Shown here one piece after another: positions 19,810 to 27,608 of a stretch of 64,000 nucleotides of DNA. Source of the stretch: Xanthomonas sp. XNM01. Lineage in GTDB: Bacteria; Pseudomonadota; Gammaproteobacteria; Xanthomonadales; Xanthomonadaceae. Made by a program: the position numbers and the translations under genes. How positions within the stretch are numbered: position 1 is the stretch's first letter; each line of letters starts with the position of its first letter. Under the pieces are notes generated by a model. It had not been told where the DNA came from and did not search any database. It worked only from the letters and a program-made list of their open reading frames with translations. The stretch is taken from positions 124,001 to 188,000 of the forward strand of contig NZ_JACVAP010000002.1 of assembly GCF_014851915.1 (NCBI RefSeq). The letters run 5' to 3'.

Positions 19810-20631
19810 TCAGCTGGCGTGGGGCGATGCGGGATGCCAGCGCCAGTGCCAGGGCTCGTAGACGATGCCGTGCGGATTGTCGCGTGGGTAGCTCAGCGCG
19901 AAGCCGAAGCGGGCCGCCTGCGCCTGCAGCCAGGCGAACGCCGGCGTGCGTTCGAAGCTTTCCTCCGCCGGTGGTTCGCCGGGCGTGCCGATGTCGAGGG
20001 CGTCTCCGGCATGGTGTTCGCTATAGCCCGGTGCGGCGTTGACGGTGAGGATCTGCTCCAGCGTCTGCCCGCGCGCGAGTTTGCGGGCGACGATGCCCAG
20101 CTGGTAGTCGTGGCTGCGGTAACCGGAGATCGCGTCCAGCACCAGGCCATCGGCCGCGGCGGCACGACGCATCTCCTGCCAGGCGCGGCCGGCCGACGGC
20201 AGCAGCCAGAGCGGTCGGCCGAAGCGGTCGATGTCGGCCAGCAGCAGCCAGGCCGGTTCGGCCACCAGGGCCAGGCCGCTGCGCGCCGCATAGGCGTCCG
20301 CATGCAGACCGAGCGCGTGCAGGCGTTCGTGCAGTCGGTGCAGCGGCAACGGCGGCGGCATGCGCCCGTGTGGCGGCGTGTGGCCGTCGATCAGGTCCAG
20401 CGCCGCATCCAGGCCGGGCTCACGCGCGAGCCGGGGCACCAGCGCCTGCAGTCCGTCGCGGCGCACGGCGGCCAGGTAGCGGCCATCGCGTTTGCGGCGC
20501 AGCACGGTCTCGGCGCGTGCCAGCGCGCGGGCATCGTCGTTGCCGCGTGCGCGCAGCAGGGCGGCCGGCCACAGTTCGATCTCGGCCGTGTTGGACATGC
20601 GGGTGCGGAGCAGGACGGGCGGGGTGCGCAT
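19810..20631 (-). CDS. D-alanyl-D-alanine carboxypeptidase, VanY/LAS family
   Basis: A 273-residue zinc peptidase-like protein; family members trim the terminal D-Ala of peptidoglycan stems. The LAS signature is complete: SGYRSHDYQ at about residue 165, SEHHAGDALDIG (SxHxxGxAxD) at about 205 and EPWHWRW at about 260. The N-terminal 120 residues are an extra domain. No signal peptide is evident, so export is unclear. The start at 20631 is nine bases after the upstream stop; ATG 20598 is an alternative. It is the last gene of the SPFH operon. Confidence 0.85.
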   Translation of the reverse strand: MRTPPVLLRTRMSNTAEIELWPAALLRARGNDDARALARAETVLRRKRDGRYLAAVRRDGLQALVPRLAREPGLDAALDLIDGHTPPHGRMPPPLPLHRLHERLHALGLHADAYAARSGLALVAEPAWLLLADIDRFGRPLWLLPSAGRAWQEMRRAAAADGLVLDAISGYRSHDYQLGIVARKLARGQTLEQILTVNAAPGYSEHHAGDALDIGTPGEPPAEESFERTPAFAWLQAQAARFGFALSYPRDNPHGIVYEPWHWRWHPASPHAS

Positions 20632-20640
20632 CGTGCCAGC

Positions 20641-21234
20641 TTAGGCGGGGCGCGATGCGGCTGCCAGCGTGCGCAGCTGCGCAAGCAGCGTGCGCGGGTC
20701 GCGGACTTCCAGCAGCAGGTCGTGGTCGCCGTCGCAGGGCAGCCACAGGACCTGGCGGCCTTCGCCGGTTGCGACGAACGCCCTGCGCCTGTTGCGCAGC
20801 TGGTACCAGCCGCTGCGGAAGCCGCCCGGCACCGAGAACGCTTTGCGCTTGAAGCGCGGGAGCAGCTCGACGTGTTCGTCCAGGTCGATCAGGCGCGCCT
20901 TGTCCAGGTGCATCGCGGCCAGCGCCATGCGGGTCCGGTGGAAACCTGCATCGACCTCCAGCGCGGTGTGGTCGAGGCGCAGCGCCTGGCGGTCCATCGC
21001 CGCCGCCAGCACCCGCCAGGCCACACCCATGAAGATGCCCACGACCAGCACGGTGGCGGCGATGGTGAGTGGCAGGCTGCCGGCCACCAGCGTCATCGGG
21101 CGAGCGGCCAGCAGGCCCATGGCGAAATGCGCGGCGACCATCGCCAGTGGCAGGACCATGGTCAGCAGGAACAGCATGCGCCGCGGTTCGGGTCCGGCGG
21201 GAACCAGGCTGGGCGAGGTGTCGCGTGCGCGCAT
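20641..21234 (-). CDS. Membrane protein with bacterial PH-like domain (paralogue 1)
   Basis: A 197-residue protein: two membrane helices (about residues 20-42 and 52-75) and a soluble C-terminal domain with the beta-rich pattern of bacterial PH-like domains (DLDEHVELLPRFKRKAFSVP, then GGFRSGWYQLRNRRRAFVA). It is clearly paralogous to the next gene upstream, sharing the order DLDEH...FSVPG.RSGW...RDPR. The exact domain family is not confirmed. It lies 48 bases after its paralogue in the same operon. Confidence 0.78.
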   Translation of the reverse strand: MRARDTSPSLVPAGPEPRRMLFLLTMVLPLAMVAAHFAMGLLAARPMTLVAGSLPLTIAATVLVVGIFMGVAWRVLAAAMDRQALRLDHTALEVDAGFHRTRMALAAMHLDKARLIDLDEHVELLPRFKRKAFSVPGGFRSGWYQLRNRRRAFVATGEGRQVLWLPCDGDHDLLLEVRDPRTLLAQLRTLAAASRPA

Positions 21235-21282
21235 GGGGAGCGGCTCCGGTGTCGATGGTGGCGAACGTGGCCGGGAGCGTCG

Positions 21283-21852
21283 TCAGGCCGCCGAGGCGCG
21301 CAGGCGATCGAGCAGGGCGCGCGGGTCGCGCGGTTCGATCAGCAGATCGTGGCCGCCGCTGCTCGGGATCCACAGCGTGCGGCGGCCATCGGCCAGCGCG
21401 ACGAAGGTGCGCCGGCCGTTGCTGCGGAACCAGCCGCTGCGCAGCCCGGGCACCGAGAACCCGTTGCTCTTGCGTGGACGCAGTTGCGGATGTTCGTCCA
21501 GATCGATCACGCGTGCGCGCTCCAGCTGTAGCTGCCGCAATGGCACATCGCAGCGGTAGAAGGTGGACTGCAGCTGCAGTGAAACGTCGGTGAGCAGCAG
21601 CTGCTGGCGCTGCATGGCACGGGCGAGTGGATACCAGACCGCCAGGCTGATCAGAGCCACGCCCGCCAGCGTCACCGCGACGGTCAGCGGCAGGCTGTCG
21701 CCGATCAGGACCTGCGCGCTGTCGCCTGGGACCGTCAGCAACGCGGCGGCGGTGATGGCGACCGGCAGCGGCACGCACAGCAGGAACAGCCAGGTCGATG
21801 CGCGTTCCGGTGGCGGTGCCAGCTGCAGGCGTGGATCGTCGGTGTGGGTCAT
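21283..21852 (-). CDS. Membrane protein with bacterial PH-like domain (paralogue 2)
   Basis: A 189-residue protein with the same plan as its neighbour: two helices (about residues 20-42, 52-75), then a PH-like domain (VIDLDEHPQLRPRKSNGFSV, GLRSGWFRSNGRRTFVALAD, IEPRDPRALLDRL). Identity between the two looks moderate, so this is an old duplication. Its ATG overlaps the stop of the CPBP protease gene (ATGA), which implies translational coupling. Confidence 0.8.
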   Translation of the reverse strand: MTHTDDPRLQLAPPPERASTWLFLLCVPLPVAITAAALLTVPGDSAQVLIGDSLPLTVAVTLAGVALISLAVWYPLARAMQRQQLLLTDVSLQLQSTFYRCDVPLRQLQLERARVIDLDEHPQLRPRKSNGFSVPGLRSGWFRSNGRRTFVALADGRRTLWIPSSGGHDLLIEPRDPRALLDRLRASAA

Positions 21853-22646
21853 GGCGCGGCTCCAGGGGCGATCAGGGGAATGAGGACGTGCAGCACCAGA
21901 TCCGCGCAGACGTGCGCGAGCATGGCCATCTCCAGGCCGCGCCGCCAGTACAGCCAGCCGAACGCCAGGCCGCCGACCGCATTGAGCAGCAGGGTGCGTA
22001 CCACCACCGCCGGTTCCAGCCCCCAGATCGCGGCGGCGGCCGGCAGATGCCCAAGGCCGAACAGCAGCGCGGCCAGGCCGATCGCGCTCCACAGCCGCCA
22101 GGTGCCCGGCCGCTGCCGGCCGAAGCGGCTCAGCAGCCAGACCAGCAGGGTCATCAGGAACAGGCGCAGCAGCAGCTCTTCGGCGATGCCGCCGTAGAAC
22201 GCCGCCAGGAAGCCTGCCAGCGGCGAGGGCCTGGTGCCGGCCGCCACATCCGGCAGCATCGGATCCAGCAGCGAGGCCAGCAGCACGATCAACGCCGCCG
22301 TGCCGGCCCCCAGCAGCGCGGCGTGCCAGGGGCGTTGCCGGCGCCAGCCCGGATGCGGGCGGGCGTTGATCCAGGCCTGCAGCAACGGGCTGCCCAGTCC
22401 GACCCGATGGCCCAGGCGCAGCCCCAGCCAGGCCAGGGCGGTGACCAGCAGCGCGGTCTGCACGCCCTGTGCCGCGGCGAGCAGGCCCAGCGGCACCGGC
22501 AGCACGGCGAATCGCGCGGGCATCGCCTGCACCGCATACGGCACCACCGCGACGGCCGACACCCCGGCGAGTACGCCCCAGGCCACGGCGACCTTCAGAT
22601 CGCCACGTGCGGATGGAAGCGTGGCTGAGTGCGCGGTGGATGGCAC
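21849..22646 (-). CDS. CPBP family intramembrane glutamic endopeptidase
   Basis: A 265-residue polytopic protein of the CPBP/CAAX-protease (Abi) family, with about eight hydrophobic segments. The three conserved motifs are present: EELLLRLF (EExxxR) at about residue 157, FGLGHLP (FxxxH) at about 195 and HVCADLVLHV (HxxxD/N) at about 243. Bacterial members mature peptides, control membrane regulators or confer bacteriocin immunity. Here the place in an SPFH operon next to two PH-like membrane proteins suggests a membrane-quality role (inference). Confidence 0.88.
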   Translation of the reverse strand: MPSTAHSATLPSARGDLKVAVAWGVLAGVSAVAVVPYAVQAMPARFAVLPVPLGLLAAAQGVQTALLVTALAWLGLRLGHRVGLGSPLLQAWINARPHPGWRRQRPWHAALLGAGTAALIVLLASLLDPMLPDVAAGTRPSPLAGFLAAFYGGIAEELLLRLFLMTLLVWLLSRFGRQRPGTWRLWSAIGLAALLFGLGHLPAAAAIWGLEPAVVVRTLLLNAVGGLAFGWLYWRRGLEMAMLAHVCADLVLHVLIPLIAPGAAP

Positions 22647-22658
22647 GGTGTCGTGGCG

Positions 22659-22772
22659 TCAGCGCGTGGCCAGCGCCAGTCCGGCCGCCAGCGCCAGCGC
22701 GACCACGACCAGGATCACGCGTGGCGCGCAGGCGCCGGAACGCCGTTCGATCATGTGGACGATGTGCAGCAT
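22659..22772 (-). CDS. Possible 37-aa single-helix membrane protein
   Basis: A short ORF between DUF4177 and the CPBP gene. It has a basic N-terminus (MLHIVHMIERRSGACAPR) and a hydrophobic helix (VILVVVALALAAGLALATR). ATG is 10 bases after the DUF4177 stop, with GAGGCG as a weak SD, and the stop is 12 bases before the CPBP start. The spacing fits a real gene in a packed operon. No homologue is recognised. Confidence 0.5.
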   Translation of the reverse strand: MLHIVHMIERRSGACAPRVILVVVALALAAGLALATR

Positions 22773-22782
22773 GGCGCGCGCC

Positions 22783-22962
22783 TCATTCGGGTTGCTTGAA
22801 CACCATCATCATCGGCACCAGCGGCCCGTTGGCGACCACCTGGACCAGCTCCCAGCCGAGCCTGCCCTGGCGGCTGAGCTCCTCCTGCACGGTGTCGGCG
22901 CGGAAGCCGCCCATGATTCCGGGTTTGATCTCGATCACCTGATACTTCCAGCGTTGCGTCAT
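22783..22962 (-). CDS. DUF4177 family protein
   Basis: A 59-residue protein opening MTQRWKYQVIEIKPG and ending LVPMMMVFKQPE, with GRLGWELVQVVANG in the middle. This is the standard DUF4177 form (WKYQV...GWELV). The family has no assigned function but often sits in membrane or stress operons. Its ATG overlaps the stop of the upstream hydrolase gene (ATGA). Confidence 0.85.
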   Translation of the reverse strand: MTQRWKYQVIEIKPGIMGGFRADTVQEELSRQGRLGWELVQVVANGPLVPMMMVFKQPE

Positions 22963-23756
22963 TGGATGGATCCTCCGGTGCATGCCGGTCCGGTGCCGGC
23001 GTGGTCGAGCAGGGCGCGGGCCTCGCGCTGGATCAGCGCGGCCTGCTGCTGCCGTGGCAGTGTCGCGAAGCGGTCGCCCGGCTGGAAGCCGTAGGCGCCG
23101 AACTGGGAATGGTTGCCGCCCTCCAGCGTGACCCAATGGGTGGAGGCGGGCAGGCGCCGCCGGTTGCGCGCGTTGCGTTCCGGCGAGGCCAGTCCGTCGT
23201 TGGATGCCACCAGCTTGGTCACCGGCAGGTGCAGGCCGGACAGGTCGATGTCGCGCGGGTGCGAGGTACCCGCGAGGAACAGGCCCGCGACCGGAGGCAG
23301 ACCACGCGCGGCCATGCGCGAGGCCACCTCGCCGCCGCGCGAGTGCCCGCCGACGACCCAGCAGCGGACACCGGCAAAGCCACGCATCACCTGGTCGGCG
23401 CGGGCGAGCACTTCGCCGCCTTCGGCGCCACCGAAGGCGCCGCGTCGCGGCAGGGCGATCACCGCGACCGGCGTCCCTGTCTGGGCCAGGTGCCTGGCCA
23501 ATGGTGCATAGGCGCGCGTATCGACCAGCGCGCCGCTGAAGAACAGCAGGCCGACCGGCTGCGGGGCCTGCGCGCGCGGGATGAAGTTCCAGCCGGTGGC
23601 GGTGCGTTCGACGGCGACGGTCGCATCGGCGACCGCGGCGGCGCGGCCATCGGCCGACGCGCGGTAGGCGATCAGGCACCAGGCGGTGAACACCACGAAC
23701 GCCAGCAGCCCGCAGCGCCACCAGATGGCATGGAGCCGACGCAGGAACGTGCGCAT
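22959..23756 (-). CDS. Alpha/beta hydrolase, membrane-anchored or exported
   Basis: A 265-residue alpha/beta-fold hydrolase with an N-terminal helix (about residues 13-32, CGLLAFVVFTAWCLIAYRAS). The nucleophile elbow is GGHSRGGEVAS at about residue 140 and the catalytic His is in EGGNHSQFGAYG at about residue 217. An Asp is likely in VASNDGL. It is close to the dienelactone-hydrolase-like proteins found beside SPFH genes. The substrate is unknown. ATG 23756 is chosen because it overlaps the RHH stop (TGATG). Confidence 0.83.
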   Translation of the reverse strand: MRTFLRRLHAIWWRCGLLAFVVFTAWCLIAYRASADGRAAAVADATVAVERTATGWNFIPRAQAPQPVGLLFFSGALVDTRAYAPLARHLAQTGTPVAVIALPRRGAFGGAEGGEVLARADQVMRGFAGVRCWVVGGHSRGGEVASRMAARGLPPVAGLFLAGTSHPRDIDLSGLHLPVTKLVASNDGLASPERNARNRRRLPASTHWVTLEGGNHSQFGAYGFQPGDRFATLPRQQQAALIQREARALLDHAGTGPACTGGSIQ

Positions 23757-23947
23757 CACGCCTCCCGTGAATCGTCCTCGCTGCCGGGCTTCGGCAGCCG
23801 GCCGGCCTTGCGCAGGGCGTCGCGCAGCACGTATTCGATCTGCGCGTTGAGGCTGCGCAGCTCGTCGTCGGCCCAGCGCTGGGCCGCGTTGATCACCTCG
23901 GCGCTGATCCGCAGCGGATAGGCCTTCTTGTCCGGCTTGCCGGTCAC
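23756..23947 (-). CDS. Arc-like ribbon-helix-helix DNA-binding protein
   Basis: A 63-residue protein, [20 protein letters not shown] at the start. KAYPLRIS gives the DNA-contacting beta strand. Two helices follow ([20 protein letters not shown] and [16 protein letters not shown]), as in Arc/MetJ-type dimers. The start is GTG 23947, overlapping the stop of the small membrane gene (GTGA). As the only DNA-binding protein of the operon it is the natural candidate to bind the GATATC palindrome in the promoter at 25151-25178 (inference). Confidence 0.87.
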   Translation of the reverse strand: MTGKPDKKAYPLRISAEVINAAQRWADDELRSLNAQIEYVLRDALRKAGRLPKPGSEDDSREA

Positions 23948-24228
23948 CGGCGCGGTCCCGGCCTGCCGCCGCGGCGCAGGAACAGCAGCATCGAGATCGC
24001 CAGAGCGTTGACCGCGACCACCAGCACGCCGATCACCCAGTTGACCGCGGTGCGGTCGGCGCCGGCCCAGTACAGAGCGATGGCGCCGATCAGGATGGAC
24101 AGGCCGATCAGGGCCCAGCGCAGGGCGAGGCCGCGTGAGCGGGCGTCGTCGTTGCGCAGGGTCCAGCCGGCGACGCCGAGCGCGGGCAGGCCGGAGAGGG
24201 CGAGCAGCAGGGGAACGAGTGCATCCAT
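23944..24228 (-). CDS. Small three-helix membrane protein
   Basis: A 94-residue hydrophobic protein with helices at about residues 3-22, 36-55 and 61-84, ending in a basic tail ([10 protein letters not shown]). No family is recognised. It starts 12 bases after the SPFH gene and overlaps the RHH gene by GTGA. It is probably a partner or accessory of the SPFH protein. Confidence 0.75.
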   Translation of the reverse strand: MDALVPLLLALSGLPALGVAGWTLRNDDARSRGLALRWALIGLSILIGAIALYWAGADRTAVNWVIGVLVVAVNALAISMLLFLRRGGRPGPRR

Positions 24229-24240
24229 CGTGCGTGCCCG

Positions 24241-25125
24241 TCAGTACAGCGAGCCGGCGTTGACGATCGGCTGGGTGCCGCGGTCGCCGCACAGCACCAC
24301 CAGCAGGTTGCTGACCATCTGCGCCTTGCGCTCCTCGTCGAGCTGCACGACATCGTTCTTCTGCAGCTCGGCCAGCGCCATCTCGACCATGCCGACCGCG
24401 CCGGCGACGATCCGCGTGCGCGCGGCGATCACGGCATTGGCCTGCTGCCGCTGCAGCATCGCCTGGGCGATCTCCGGGGCGTAGGCGAGGTGGCTGATGC
24501 GCGCCTCGATCACCTGCACGCCGGCGGTGCCCAGGCGCTCGGCGATCTGCGCCTGCAGGTGTTCGGAGATTTCCTGCGGGTGGCTGCGCAGCGCGATCTG
24601 GCCCTCGTCGTGCTGATCGTAGGGATAGCTGGAGGCCATCGCGCGCAGCGCCGCTTCGGACTGGATGTGGACGAAGCTCTCGTAGTCGTCGACGTTGAAC
24701 ACCGCTTCCGATGCATCGACCACCTGCCAGACGATCACCGCGGCGATCTCGATCGGGCTGCCGTCCAGCTCGTTGACCTTGAGCTTGCCGCTCTCGAAGT
24801 TGCGCACGCGCTGGCTGACCTTGCGCTTGGAATAGAAGGGGTTGTTCCAGCGCAGGCCGCTCTCCTTGACCGTGCCGGTGTACTTGCCGAACAGGCTCAG
24901 CACCGCGGCCTGGTTGGGCTGGATCGTGTACAGGCCGGTCAGCGCCGCCAGCGGCAGGATGCCGATGATCAGGCTGGCGACGACCAGGGCCGTGGCGGTC
25001 GCGCCGCCGCCCTGGGCCATGCTCACCACCCCGCTGCGGAACAGCCAGACGCCGACGGCCGCTGCGACGACCGTCGCGCCGATCAGGGGAATGCCGGGCA
25101 GGGAACCGATGGGCTGCTCTTTCAT
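24241..25125 (-). CDS. SPFH/Band-7 domain membrane protein
   Basis: A 294-residue SPFH protein, first gene of a ten-gene series. Two N-terminal hydrophobic segments (about residues 12-32 and 44-68) precede the SPFH domain ([20 protein letters not shown], about residues 70-190). A helical region follows ([20 protein letters not shown]), the QQAxA pattern of Band-7 proteins. SPFH proteins form large ring assemblies and organise membrane regions or proteases. The SD CGGAGA lies seven bases before ATG. The promoter overlaps a palindromic operator. Confidence 0.9.
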   Translation of the reverse strand: MKEQPIGSLPGIPLIGATVVAAAVGVWLFRSGVVSMAQGGGATATALVVASLIIGILPLAALTGLYTIQPNQAAVLSLFGKYTGTVKESGLRWNNPFYSKRKVSQRVRNFESGKLKVNELDGSPIEIAAVIVWQVVDASEAVFNVDDYESFVHIQSEAALRAMASSYPYDQHDEGQIALRSHPQEISEHLQAQIAERLGTAGVQVIEARISHLAYAPEIAQAMLQRQQANAVIAARTRIVAGAVGMVEMALAELQKNDVVQLDEERKAQMVSNLLVVLCGDRGTQPIVNAGSLY

Positions 25126-25150
25126 GGCGCGTCTCCGTGAGTTGGATTGA

Positions 25151-25178
25151 AAGATATCAATTTGATATCATGCGTCAA
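25151..25178 (-). promoter_or_regulatory. SPFH operon promoter with embedded GATATC operator
   Basis: On the minus strand TTGACG (-35, 25178-25173) and TATCTT (-10, 25156-25151) are 16 bases apart. Between and across them lies GATATCAA-T-TTGATATC (25153-25169), a perfect 17-base palindrome. It also contains two TGATATC copies 11 bases apart, one helical turn. A bound dimer pair would block polymerase. The RHH protein of the operon is the likely ligand (inference). Confidence 0.75.
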
Positions 25179-25462
25179 GTGCCGCCGGTCGGCTGCCGGC
25201 GCGGGAACGAGCGGGCTGGATGACCGGACCGGCGGATGTCGGGCGGCGCGCAGGCGCGTACAGGAATCTGCGAAGGCTGCGGGCGGAAAGACATGCGAGC
25301 CGCTTGCCATGCGCCGACGAGGGCGGGCGCATCGCGCGCGCCGGCCGCTGGCCGGCCCAGGCGTGTGGTGCCGGTCGCCGGTCTCGCCGGAACGCCGCCT
25401 GATTGCACGCCGTGAACGGAAGCCAGGCCCTAGAATGACGGCCTTTCGCCAGGATCCCCGCC
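25179..25462. other. Intergenic stretch before purT
   Basis: GC-rich, about 280 bases between the divergent SPFH operon and purT. No gene is recognised. CCCTAGAATGA at about 25427 resembles a -10 for purT. No purine-repressor box is evident. Confidence 0.45.
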
Positions 25463-26650
25463 ATGACCCAGCTCGGTACGCCGCTCTCGCCCCATGCCAC
25501 CCGCGTCCTGCTGCTCGGTTCTGGCGAACTGGGCAAGGAAGTGGCGCTGGAACTGCAGCGCTTCGGTGTCGAGGTCATCGCCGCCGACCGTTATGCCGAT
25601 GCGCCGGCGATGCAGGTCGCGCATCGCAGCCATGTGCTGGACATGCTCGACACCTTCGCCCTGCGCGCGCTGATCGCGAAGGAGAAGCCGCACCTGATCG
25701 TGCCGGAGATCGAGGCGATCCATACCGAGACGCTGGTCCAGCTGGAGCAGGAGCACGGGCAGAAGGTGATCCCGACCGCGCGTGCCGCGCGGCTGACGAT
25801 GGACCGCGAGGGCATCCGCCGCCTGGCCGCCGAGACTCTGGGCCTGCCGACCTCGCCGTACCGCTTCGTCGACACCGTCGAGGAGTACCGCGCGGCGATC
25901 GCCGCGGTCGGCCTGCCGTGCGTGGTCAAGCCGGTGATGTCGTCCTCGGGCAAGGGCCAGAGCACGGTGCGCGAGGCCGGGCAGGTCGACGCGGCCTGGG
26001 AGTACGCGCAGACCGGCGGCCGCGCCGGCGCCGGCCGCTGCATCGTCGAGGGCTTCATCGACTTCGATTACGAGATCACCCTGCTGACCGTGCGGCATGC
26101 GGCCGGCACGGCGTTCTGCGAGCCGATCGGCCACCTGCAGCGCGATGGCGACTACCGCGAGAGCTGGCAGCCGCAGCCGATGTCGCCGAAGGCGCTGGAG
26201 CGCGCACAGGCCATCGCCCGCGCGATCACCGACGACCTCGGCGGCTGGGGCGTGTTCGGTGTCGAGCTGTTCGTGAAGGGCGACGAGGTCTGGTTCTCGG
26301 AAGTCTCGCCACGCCCGCACGACACCGGCCTGGTCACCCTGGTCTCGCAGGAACTGCCGCAGTTCGCCCTGCATGCGCGCGCGATCCTGGGCCTGCCGAT
26401 CCCGACCATCCGCCAGAACGGCCCGTCCGCCTCCTGCGCGCTGCTGGCGCATGGCCACGGCGTGCCGGTGTTCTCCAACGTGGCCGCCGCGCTGCAGGTG
26501 CCGGACACCGCGCTGCGTCTGTTCGGCAAGCCGCGCGTCGAAGGCCATCGCCGTGTCGGCGTGACCCTGGCGCGGGCCGGCGACATCGATGCGGCGCGCG
26601 CGGTGGCGCGCGAGGCGGCCGAGGCGATCGGGATCACGCTGGCCGAGTGA
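25463..26650 (+). CDS. purT: Formate-dependent phosphoribosylglycinamide formyltransferase (GAR transformylase 2)
   Basis: A 395-residue ATP-grasp enzyme that formylates GAR using formate and ATP, the folate-independent third step of purine synthesis. The N-terminal nucleotide fold opens with [16 protein letters not shown]. The ATP-grasp region has [14 protein letters not shown] at about residue 155 and metal/ATP residues in [13 protein letters not shown] at about residue 278. Length equals the E. coli enzyme. It stands alone on the plus strand; the repeat block at 26716-27505 follows. Confidence 0.97.
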   Translation: MTQLGTPLSPHATRVLLLGSGELGKEVALELQRFGVEVIAADRYADAPAMQVAHRSHVLDMLDTFALRALIAKEKPHLIVPEIEAIHTETLVQLEQEHGQKVIPTARAARLTMDREGIRRLAAETLGLPTSPYRFVDTVEEYRAAIAAVGLPCVVKPVMSSSGKGQSTVREAGQVDAAWEYAQTGGRAGAGRCIVEGFIDFDYEITLLTVRHAAGTAFCEPIGHLQRDGDYRESWQPQPMSPKALERAQAIARAITDDLGGWGVFGVELFVKGDEVWFSEVSPRPHDTGLVTLVSQELPQFALHARAILGLPIPTIRQNGPSASCALLAHGHGVPVFSNVAAALQVPDTALRLFGKPRVEGHRRVGVTLARAGDIDAARAVAREAAEAIGITLAE

Positions 26651-26715
26651 GGGCTGCGCCTGCGCCGGGATGGCGCGGGCGATGCCCGCTGTCCGGTGAA
26701 GGGCGATGCTGCGAT

Positions 26716-26767
26716 CTTCGCCTTCGCCTTCGCCTTCGCCTTCGCCTTTGCTTTTGCTTTTGCTTTT
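26716..26767. repeat. Simple repeat, CTTCGC/TTTTGC hexamers (left arm)
   Basis: Five CTTCGC units pass into CTTTGC and TTTTGC and end in TTTTAAGC. The strand-reversed form (GCAAAA/GCGAAG) matches the style of the AAGCC/AAAGCC array at 27382-27505. It lies at the outer edge of the left half of the inverted repeat. Confidence 0.95.
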
Positions 26768-26822
26768 AAGCTTTTAGCCGTGGCTGTTGCTGTTGCTGTT
26801 GCTCGGCTTTCGACTTTCCGGT

Positions 26823-26943
26823 GCCGTGAAGCGAGCCGAGCATCGCAGCAGGAGCGGGGCGAAGAGGCCCACGTGTCTGAGCGAAGCGAGTTGTGGGCCG
26901 TCCCGAAAAGGGGACAAGGCCCCGCTCCTGCGAGAAGCGCAGG
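26823..26943. repeat. Inverted-repeat element, left half
   Basis: About 80 bases (26823-26904) are nearly the reverse complement of 27280-27362. Shared blocks include AAGCGAGCCGAGCATCGCAG, GGCGAAGAGGCCCACGTGTC and AGTTGTGGGCCGTCCC. Similarity resumes at GCGAGAAGCGCAGG (26930-26943), paired with 27259-27272. It is not a coding region. Confidence 0.9.
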
Positions 26944-26987
26944 GCACCGGCGTGGCGCAGCTGCGGCAGCTCGCGTCCCGGCTGTGC

Positions 26988-27035
26988 TTTCTTTTGGTTG
27001 GTTCTCTTTGCACAAGCAAAGAAAAGTGACTCGCT
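26988..27035. repeat. AT-richer hairpin block inside the inverted repeat
   Basis: TTCTCTTTG, loop CACAAG, CAAAGAAAAG, then TGACTCGC. This block resembles dispersed intergenic repeats common in xanthomonad genomes (recalled, not searched). A diverged copy in the other orientation is seen at about 27165-27200 (CTTGGCAAAAGCAAGCAGAA). Confidence 0.65.
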
Positions 27036-27233
27036 CCCGCCCGCGCAGCGGGGAGAGCGAAAGCTCCGCTGTTGCTTCTGCTTCGGCTTGCTGTCAGGCG
27101 GAGCAGCACACGCTGAAGCCAACGCCAAGCTTCAAGGCAACGGCTTCGGCGCTGTTGCGCGGCTTACTTGTGTCTTGGCAAAAGCAAGCAGAACCGTTTT
27201 CGCCGCCCCGAAGAGGGGGCCGTAGAGGACGCA

Positions 27234-27258
27234 AACCAACCGGCTGCGCCGGTTGGTT
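27234..27258. terminator. Perfect hairpin in repeat block
   Basis: AACCAACCGG, loop CTGCG, CCGGTTGGTT: a 10-bp stem ending in TT on both sides. It lies between convergent purT and the vWA lipoprotein gene and could end transcription in both directions. Confidence 0.55.
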
Positions 27259-27362
27259 CCTGCGCTTCTCGCTTCGATGGGGACGGCCCACAACTGGCTT
27301 CGCTCAGACACGTGGGCCTCTTCGCCCCCATCGCCGCTGCGATGCTCGGCTCGCTTTACGGC
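27259..27362. repeat. Inverted-repeat element, right half
   Basis: Reverse-complement partner of 26823-26943. It starts with CCTGCGCTTCTCGC and continues to TCGGCTCGCTTTACGGC, directly before the AAGCC array. The two halves are separated by about 315 bases. Confidence 0.9.
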
Positions 27363-27381
27363 TCGGGTGGATCAAGATCGA

Positions 27382-27505
<124 letters not shown>

Positions 27506-27608
27506 AGATGCAACTGCAGTCGGCAGGCGTGCCTGCCGGTTGGAGGACATGACCACATGCGGACCGGCGAGCGATCCGCCCGCCGGTCCACGCGGATGTG
27601 TCCGCCGA

